Shown here in pieces: positions 57,503 to 64,000 of a stretch of DNA of 64,000 nt (positions are counted from its first letter, which is position 1; the number at the start of each line of letters is the position of its first letter). The stretch lies in contig JAJEKV010000059.1 of NCBI GenBank assembly GCA_021234155.1, forward strand, positions 5,875,215 to 5,939,214, in the 5' to 3' direction. The stretch is from Isoetes taiwanensis (lineage: Eukaryota; Streptophyta; Lycopodiopsida; Isoetales; Isoetaceae). The notes below the pieces were generated by a model, which saw only the letters and a list, made by a program, of their open reading frames with translations, was not told the origin of the DNA and ran no database searches. The position numbers and the translations under genes are program-made.

Positions 57503-58160
57503 GTAGCTTCATATAGTCTACATTCAAATGTCTTTAATTCCATGTCTTCTAAATAGTCTACATTCAAATGACTCTTTAATGTCTTTAATCCCATGTCTTC
57601 TAAATGACCCATGAGCGATGAATGTCGGCATGATGGGCATAAAAGATGGGATCCTTTGTGGCAGAATAGAGGGATCCCATGTCTTGGAAATTGGGGTTTT
57701 TGGCAGTAGCTTCATATAGTCTACATTCAAATGTCTCTCAATGTCTTTAATTCCATGTCTTCTAAATAGTCTACATTCAAATGACTCTTTAATGTCTTTA
57801 ATCCCATGTCTTCTAAATGACCCATGAGCGATGAATGCCGGCATGATGGGCATAAAAGATGGGATCCTTTGTGGCGAGAATAGAGGGATCTCATGTCTTG
57901 TCAAATTGGGGCTTTTTGGCATGGGATCCCATGTCCTACAAATTGGGGTAGCTTCATATAGTCTACATTCAAATGTCTCTCAATGTCTTTAATCCCATTT
58001 CTTCTAAATAGTCTACATTCAAATGTCTCTTTAATGCCCTTAATCCCATGTCTTCTAAATGACCCATGAACGATCAATGTCGACATGATGGGCATAAAAG
58101 ATGGGATCCTTTGTGGCGAGAATAGAGGGATCCCATGTCTTGGAAATTGGGGTTTTTGGC
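57503..58160. repeat. three-unit tandem repeat, ~203-242 bp
   Basis: Units begin at 57503, 57706 and 57948 with GTAGCTTCATATAGTCTACA. Each contains CCCATGTCTTCTAAATGACC and AAAAGATGGGATCCTTTGTGG. The minus strand reads as repeated peptide text (FRRHGIKDIKESFECR; MPIMPTFIAHGSF) because the unit frame is kept over most of the array, but no homology is known. Confidence 0.9.
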
Positions 58161-58494
58161 ATTGTATTTGGTTGCAATTTCATTATCCCAATTCCCGTAT
58201 GGAAGCCTGAAATGTTGGACCATTTAAGCGTTCTTGCGGACTTACGTGGCATGGATGGAAGAAACAACCAACCCAAAAAAAATATCAAAAGGAAGATCTC
58301 GTATCCGCCGTAAGCATGTGGTCATGCCGAAGTATTTCGGTGTAGGGGCATTTCAATAATTTAAAGAAATAAAGAGGCATTTTTATATTTTAAATAAAGT
58401 ACATAGGTTATAAATTAGCAAAAATTTTAAGGGGAAAAAAAGGCTACTTTTGGTCGGTCATTCATCCGACCTTCTAGCCATATGGCGTCATCAT

Positions 58495-59690
58495 GGAGGC
58501 TATGGCGCTAGCAACCTCGGCAATCTTGGCGAACTTCGGGAAGCGTTGGTTAACCCTTCAAGGTAGCATCATTTGCTCGTTCCTTTTTGCATTTATTTTT
58601 GCTTATTGTTGATCTTTAGTCTTCCGGCTTTTTGCTTACAGATTATTTCATTGACATTTGACGTAGAGACCTCGGGAATTTGAAATTTGAAATTTTGCGG
58701 GGACCACGTAAGGTGAAGTCACGGGAAGATTGGGTATCCCGATAAGGTAGTTCAAAGACAAAACATTATTGTTGCAACAGGGATCGAGTTCCCTTTGTAC
58801 CACCGGGCATTGAAATTGATGGTAATTGCATTTGGAGATCTTTGGTTCTAGTCAATCATTTGTGTTTATACATCACAACTCTCTGTTGTGATTGAAGAGC
58901 GTATTTACAAGTGACCATGCATTGAAACTAGAATGGGTACCCAGATTGGGTGGCAATTATTGGTAGTGGATACATTGGTCTTGAATTTAGCGATGTATAC
59001 ACGGTAGCTGGAAGTGAGGTCGATTACCTCAACACTTTAGTTGCCATGTAGTTCAGAAAAGCGGAAGTAGAGATACCAAAAGTGTCTTGGGCAAAAATGT
59101 TCAATGAATAAGGAATCCTTGTTTTCTACCGGTGCGTTTATTGAGGCCTTGGATCTGCCGATGCCCGGTTTTGATCCACGAAATTTGAAGCTAGCTTCGA
59201 GATTGCTCATAGCTCCTAGGAAGATTGATTACTATAATAGCATGCTTGCCAAGAAGGTAAGCATTATTAAATTCCATGGATTTAGGGATTGCTCATATTT
59301 TCTTCCGCATTGTTAATCGCCATATTTCTCCAATTTCAAGAAAGAGATCAGGTGGTTACCTTCTATCTTCCATTGTTGCAGATTACCCCCGCCAAAGATG
59401 GAAAACCAGTAAGAATTGAACTTGGCGATGCAAAGACAAAGGAAGTTCAAGGCGTTTTGGAGGTACAGTATTCACTATCTGCAGAAATGAATAACGAAAA
59501 GGAAGTAGATCATGTGCAATTTCGGTGTGGAGTCTTGGTTTATTTGTTAGAGGAAGACCCGAACTTACATTATTTCCAATTGAAGTTGAGGAACGAACTA
59601 ATGACCACTTGATCATGTTGTGCGGTAGATGCGACTATATGGTAGCAATCGGGCGGGCGCCTTTATACTAAAGGGCTTGGGCTTGAAAAT
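58495..59690 (+). pseudogene. plastidial dihydrolipoyl dehydrogenase (LPD) fragment, introns kept
   Basis: This enzyme is the E3 flavoprotein of the plastid pyruvate dehydrogenase complex, reoxidising dihydrolipoamide with NAD. Readable in order are GPRKVK and ATG.PFVPPGIEIDG (58690-58820), then an intron. Next are [13 protein letters not shown] and, after a one-base insertion, the NAD-binding motif [16 protein letters not shown] (58900-59020). Then come FIEALDLPMPGFDPR..LKLASRLLIAPRKIDY (59130-59240), ITPAKDGKPVRIELGDAKTK (59380-59440), and after an intron VAIGRAPF..TKGLGLEN (59640-59685). The FAD-binding N-terminal half and the dimer domain with the catalytic His are missing. Retained introns mean it came from genomic DNA, not mRNA. 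A start-like MEAMALATSAI at 58495 may be a remnant of a transit peptide or unrelated. Confidence 0.8.
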
Positions 59691-60186
59691 GTCTGATTAT
59701 TTCTCTTATTAATCGCTTGTTCCAACTATAGCATAATTCCTTACGTACAATGGCTTGAATTTTTTATGGAGCTTCCTTTGACATCTTCATAGCCATGGCA
59801 ACATGTGCCATCATAGCCAGAGTGATTATTTTGGTAGCTAAATCGGGCCGGAGTTAAGACTCGAATTGGAATATTGCTTTAAAAATGTCGGAAGTGGTCG
59901 GCTGGCTTTATGCATTTCAGTATTTTGCCCGATCGGTTGCTTGATTCTATTCGAACTCCTCGTGTTAATATCTTAGGAAGCGGTTCCACGGCGTCTTAGG
60001 ATTGCCATGGACGTTTTGTTGGTGGCATTCGGGTTCTTCGGAACACACAAGTGCCCCTTCGTGCAAGTAGATAACCAGGTAACCATGATCTATCGTTACT
60101 TCATTTTTTTGGTGCTCCCGGCATAGTGTGTAATTTTTGGTGCTCCGGCTTGCGTGGAGCCGGATCTCTGATTTTAAGGTTTAATA

Positions 60187-60465
60187 AGAGCGTTACGGTA
60201 GGTGATGGCGCCGTTGGTAAAACTTCTAGCGTGTTGATCTCATATCTTTGGTAATACCTTTCGGTTGTAAGCTTTCGGACTTACGCTTTTATTTCGGACA
60301 ACAAAGCTATGATCATCATGTTATAATCCGACTTACATACACTCCTCCCGCGAGTGATTACCCTCCACCGTCTTTGATAATTTTAGTGCAAACAATTTTA
60401 GTGCAAACGTTGTGGTAGATGGGAACACAGTCAACCTCGGCCTTTGGGATATAGCGGGTAATCTT
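60187..60465 (+). pseudogene. ROP/RAC small GTPase fragment, introns kept
   Basis: Three exon pieces of a plant Rho-type GTPase are readable. KSVTVGDGAVGKTSSVLISY carries the P-loop GDGAVGKT at 60201-60224. VFDNFSAN, the effector/switch I end, is at about 60377-60400. [17 protein letters not shown], leading to the switch II WDTAGQ-like motif (here WDIAGN), is at about 60409-60460. The piece between exons 1 and 2 looks like intron plus decay. The rest of the protein, including the nucleotide-specificity TKLDL motif and the lipidated C-terminus, is absent. Same strand as the LPD fragment 0.5 kb upstream, which hints at joint capture. Confidence 0.75.
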
Positions 60466-60834
60466 TGCCCAACAAAAGTATGCTTCATGTAATGCGGTGC
60501 ATTCCATATGAACTTAAATAGTGTTTGTTAGGTGATGAGGGTGCATAAGGATGTAGTTGCACCCTCATGGTTCAGGGGGCATTTCCATATTACATTGAGC
60601 ATGTAGAAAGCATTAATGGGCTTTGTTTTGAAAGTTCATCAATATAAAGGTAAATGATTTTTTTTTTTTGCCGTGTATGGATTACTTGGATCAATGCAGC
60701 AATTTTACATTTCTATCTGGCCTATTGTGGAGCCACTTTTGTAATAAGGTCATTGTACCAATTATTATTAATAAATAAAAAAATCTTACCTTCAACAAAA
60801 AAAAAAAATAAATAAAAAAAAAAATAAATTTACA
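60466..60834. other. AT-rich DNA with A-runs, no gene
   Basis: Poly-T at 60659-60668 and an A-rich stretch at 60795-60829 directly before the next Helitron. Nothing else. Confidence 0.4.
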
Positions 60835-60950
60835 TCCTATATTATAATGTTGTGTAATGGACCACGCCCTAGATCCAATGGCTGAGGTTTAATCACTTGA
60901 TCCTATGGCTAAGATTTGACAATCTCTAGAAAAAAGACCAAGGCGTTCTG

Positions 60951-61127
60951 ATGGCAGAAGACGCGAGCCTGGCTCATGAGAACTCTCTGCTGCAACAACA
61001 TGCTCTTGAGGTAGAGCACCGGTTGAGAAACTACGAGGTAGAATCTTGGCTTTGCCTACAAGTGCCCTTTGAATGGCCGAGCTTATATTTTGAAGAGGCC
61101 AATGCTAGATCCGGATCGAAGATTTAG
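60951..61127 (+). CDS. short frame, 58 aa, inside the Helitron
   Basis: An ATG about 115 bp inside the 5' end opens a frame of 58 codons. It starts MAEDASLAHENSLLQQHALE and looks like a short amphipathic coiled coil, then reads ESWLCLQVPFEWPSLYF. Family not recognised. It may be a captured first exon. The frame is clean but too short to be sure it is real. Confidence 0.25.
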   Translation: MAEDASLAHENSLLQQHALEVEHRLRNYEVESWLCLQVPFEWPSLYFEEANARSGSKI

Positions 61128-61742
61128 TTTACGGTTTAGGGTTTTGTTTTTCGTTTCCTTTGTCATGCATGTTAGATCTCTCCCTCCAAAGCAAGGGGCG
61201 GCAACCACTAGGTCGTGATCAATCGGTGTTAATATTTGGAGCTTGCATAGATCCGGTTTAACAAGGGCGAGAGTTTTCCAAAGCACGGATCCAGGTTTAT
61301 CATTTGCTTCATCGAGCAATGCTTCTTCTTTAGCCCTTTTCTCTACTTTTGATTCATTCTAACCTTTCTGCTTCGTTTATAGCTCTTCTTGAAGCGGTAG
61401 GATCCAACTTTATCCCATTTCAAGCTTGAGCATGTGTGCGGACGAGGCCTAGGGCCTAGGTTTGATAAAGCAACATAAGACATGTTTATAGAAGTTGCTA
61501 CATGGGGCTTCTTTAGTGAGCCCAAATGGTGTTTAGGCAGAATTTTTCACAAAGGAGACATCAACCCTGTATGATTGAGTATAATTGCTTATGGCTTTCT
61601 ACAAGAAATGCCCACGCTTAATGCGATCTGAGAGCAACATAAGCAAACAAAAACTCCATGTTTCCAAGTGCAAAAACATTTCATTGCTCAGGTGATTTCT
61701 ACACTTTAAGAATCCCAGGAAATCGTCAAACGTAAGAGAGCG

Positions 61743-62126
61743 GTGCTTTTTTCTTTTTTTTTTTCGTTATTGTTCGCTTCTTCTTCAAGATCTTGGTGTA
61801 TGCAGTTTCTATTATTCGTGATAAAACTTCGACATCGCATAAGAGACCCAAGGCATTGCTTTCATTTTTTTTATCTTTGGCATCGAAGCCTTGCTTCATA
61901 CTTCGACATCGGTATCTCCGGAAGAATTACACGTCTATATCTATACGCTATTAATAGCCAAATCGACTATTGGGCAAGATTTATAAAGGACTACATGATC
62001 TTTGGCATGCCGCGACAATTTTGGATTTTAAGATGGATTCACATAAGCTCCACGCTATCTTCCGCAAGAGTGATTTCTTGTAAAGGCCTTCTTGCTTTTA
62101 CATTTTTGGGGCTTTTGCCTTCATAA
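61743..62126 (+). CDS. 127-codon frame inside the Helitron, unrecognised, doubtful
   Basis: Rich in Phe, Leu, Arg and Ile with a hydrophobic start (MLFSFFFSLLFASSSRSW). The start overlaps a T-rich run, so the hydrophobic beginning may be low-complexity. No motif is recognised. It lies in the middle of the Helitron and is probably chance or captured debris. Confidence 0.15.
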   Translation: MLFSFFFSLLFASSSRSWCMQFLLFVIKLRHRIRDPRHCFHFFYLWHRSLASYFDIGISGRITRLYLYAINSQIDYWARFIKDYMIFGMPRQFWILRWIHISSTLSSARVISCKGLLAFTFLGLLPS

Positions 62127-62904
62127 TTTTGCAAAAGGGAAAGACGGCCAGTTCTATTGCTCTGGATCTAAGATTGGGATGATGCTTGAGGACCCTTTAC
62201 TTCATTGGATCTAACCCTTTGATTCTACATTATTCCCGTGCTTTTATTAAGAATCAGCATTAGAAAAGAAGAAATGGTGGATTATGTTCTGAGATGGCCA
62301 TTTCTTGCTCCACGATCTAAGAGGGAAGAATGAGCCACATGGTGGCTACAAAGCTGTTTGATTAAAGGAGAGGCTTAAGGTGTTAAGAATGGATTTTCTA
62401 ACTTCAAAGGTCATCCTGATGCCTTTGCTCCAGAAATACAACTTGAGGACAAAATAGACTCACAACAAGATGACATACATGTAGTTTTGAGGTTTAAAAT
62501 TATGTATTAGCCTGTTTAGAAAGAGTGCACACATAAAATGTGTACTCATTATCTGTTGCCTTTGGATTGTCTACTTGCCTCTTGGCACAGGTTTGAGTTA
62601 TCAAATGTATTTATTAAAGCCCAATGTTACACGATATAAACCCTCATATGTGGCAACTCCAATGAAGACAGAGAAACAATCTTTGAGGTCATTTGGATTC
62701 AACAAAGTGTTTTAGATATTGCCTTAAGGGCAAGTAGAGTACAAATTACCCTGTATTTGCTCTTAGTTAAGGTTCACATGAGGAGAGTAATCTGGCTCTA
62801 GAGATACAAATTGGGTAGCCAAAGTATGCTTAAATTTTGCATCAAATATGTGAACCTTATACATAGATTATATGTGTGTGTTTGTAGATTTTGGAGAAAC
62901 CACT

Positions 62905-63145
62905 CGTACATGAATTAATAAAAGATTACATATATATCAAGTCATTGTAAATCTGTTGTTTGCATCTAGGCGATTGCACCCATTAATAAACATAGCTACA
63001 ATCTGTAAATTAATAAAAAGATTACATATATATCAAGTCATTGTAAATCTGTTGTTTGCATCTAGGCGATTGCACCCATTAATAAACATAGCTACAAAAA
63101 CAAGACATTGAGCCTTCATTGCACCCATTAATAAACATAGCTAAA
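62905..63145. repeat. ~95-bp tandem repeat near the Helitron 3' end
   Basis: AGATTACATATATATCAAGTC..GCACCCATTAATAAACATAGC occurs twice in full (about 62920-63000 and 63015-63100). A third partial copy carries only the last part. Confidence 0.85.
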
Positions 63146-63609
63146 AAAAAACAAGAGATTGAGCACTTCAATGCATTTAACGTGCATGTGATAACCTGCT
63201 AATATGATCATTGCATTATTTTTGTGAGATATCATCTATATCATTAACAGCTTATATCATTAACATGCGATCAACTTTTGCCCAACAACGTTGGGCATAT
63301 ATAACATAAGAATAAAACGATCTTTTATTTTGGATATACATGGAGAGACATATCGAAATTGCTTTGGCGTGAATCCTATAAATCTCAAAGTACGAGCAGT
63401 CTTTATTTGAAGGCCATATGTTAGTCAGTTAGTTAGTAGTTTTAACATTATACCATCGTGTCAAGCATTCTTTACGACATATGGGGCCTAGAAGTTACTC
63501 TACCGTTTCAAAAATGATCCAAGGGCCAAGAAGTTACTCTGCAAATGCACAAGTTCCCAATATTCTGGGTTTCCAAATTATGCCCAAAGAAACTGGGCAC
63601 CATTACTAG

Positions 63610-64000
63610 TTTAGGCATATCCTTGCGACCATGCATCAAACAATTTTTAAGAATTAGCAATTGTCGTGCACAGCAAAAGAAATGTTTGCTAAGCTGCTTT
63701 GTTTGAATGTTTTTGTGCCTAATGTTCTTCCTTCATTTTCATATTAATGAATGTTATGGCAATTTGAGTTTATCTATATATGAGTTGCTCATATTTGATG
63801 TGCTCATGCTACCTTATCATGCTTGCAAAATAATGGGTGTGCTTTGCGGTCGGAAGATTATAACAAACTTAAGCCCTCAAGTTATCGAGGGGCATTTCTC
63901 TGGCATTCTCTCTCATGAGCAAGGTAGTTATAAAAACATTTCTAAAGAGGTCTTGATTGGATTTGAATTGAAACATTATACTTGAGTTCCTATTATTCTT
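63610..64000. other. no gene seen
   Basis: A 92-codon frame at 63707-63985 has no recognisable motif. Confidence 0.3.

Larger units (their letters stand above)
60835..63609 (+). mobile_element. Helitron, ~2.8 kb
   Basis: The 5' end is TCCTATATTATAATGTTG after A, then TGTAATGGACCACGCCCTAG, shared with the element at 46613. The 3' end has hairpin TGCCCA/TGGGCA (63581-63599) and CACCATTACTAG/T, identical to the ends at 18215 and 42629. A second hairpin, TGCCCAAC/GTTGGGCA, lies at 63283-63301 with no CTAG after it. It may be an older terminus bypassed in favour of the later one. No helicase gene. Confidence 0.65.

Noticed and set aside
1-64000. CRISPR arrays, rRNA genes, organelle DNA insertions
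   Set aside because: I saw no regularly spaced short repeats, rRNA signatures or plastid/mitochondrial gene text. The tandem arrays here are plant satellites and duplications.

Overview
This window is nuclear DNA of a flowering plant. The evidence is broken copies of plant-specific genes (plastidial dihydrolipoyl dehydrogenase, a ROP/RAC small GTPase, a TMK-type LRR receptor kinase), plant-type spliced introns and typical plant transposons. It is gene-poor and repeat-rich. Most long open frames in it are not genes. I find one convincing intact gene: a two-exon gene at 25131-26099 encoding 293 residues. Its layout resembles the gasdermin pore-forming domain, a family I do not know to be established in plants. 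That assignment rests on reading motifs by eye and needs a structure or profile search.

Layout, left half. 1-7.4 kb: AT-rich DNA, a probable Ty3/gypsy LTR with a damaged initiator-Met tRNA primer site (1971-3605), and a strong 131-bp foldback (6102-6232). 7.47-10.86 kb: a decayed PIF/Harbinger element with transposase (+) and Myb/SANT-like partner (-) in convergent orientation; a hAT-like MITE with a target duplication sits between them. 12.7-13.5 kb: a TMK-like receptor kinase ectodomain fragment. 14.0-15.2 kb: a cluster of short tandem duplications. 16.0-24.2 kb: three tandem copies of a ~735-bp repeat. The first copy is split by a 1868-bp Helitron made almost entirely of a 1.6-kb polypurine tract, and by a 4.3-kb pair of related elements.

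Middle. 25.1-43.3 kb is best read as one tandem duplication of the gasdermin-like locus. Copy 1 is intact. Copy 2 begins at about 26.8 kb. It has lost its 5' part and about 235 bp of exon 2. It is split by an 11.5-kb DNA transposon (26877-38364, inverted ends, GAAT duplication, two divergent decayed genes) and by a 4.1-kb Helitron (38544-42629). The intact copy 1 serves as the empty site that fixes the Helitron ends to the base.

Right half. 43.4-45.9 kb: a ~350-bp satellite-like array. 46.6-55.2 kb: a probable plus-strand Helitron with a minus-strand Helitron (47822-52707) nested in it; the inner one carries a ~750-bp tandem duplication. 57.5-58.2 kb: a three-unit tandem repeat. 58.5-60.5 kb: gene fragments of plastidial LPD and a ROP GTPase on the same strand, introns kept. 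60.8-63.6 kb: another Helitron. At least five Helitron copies share 5' TC-TATATTATAA-type starts, a GCCC..GGGC hairpin and a CTAG end inserted between A and T, so rolling-circle transposition has been a main force shaping this locus.
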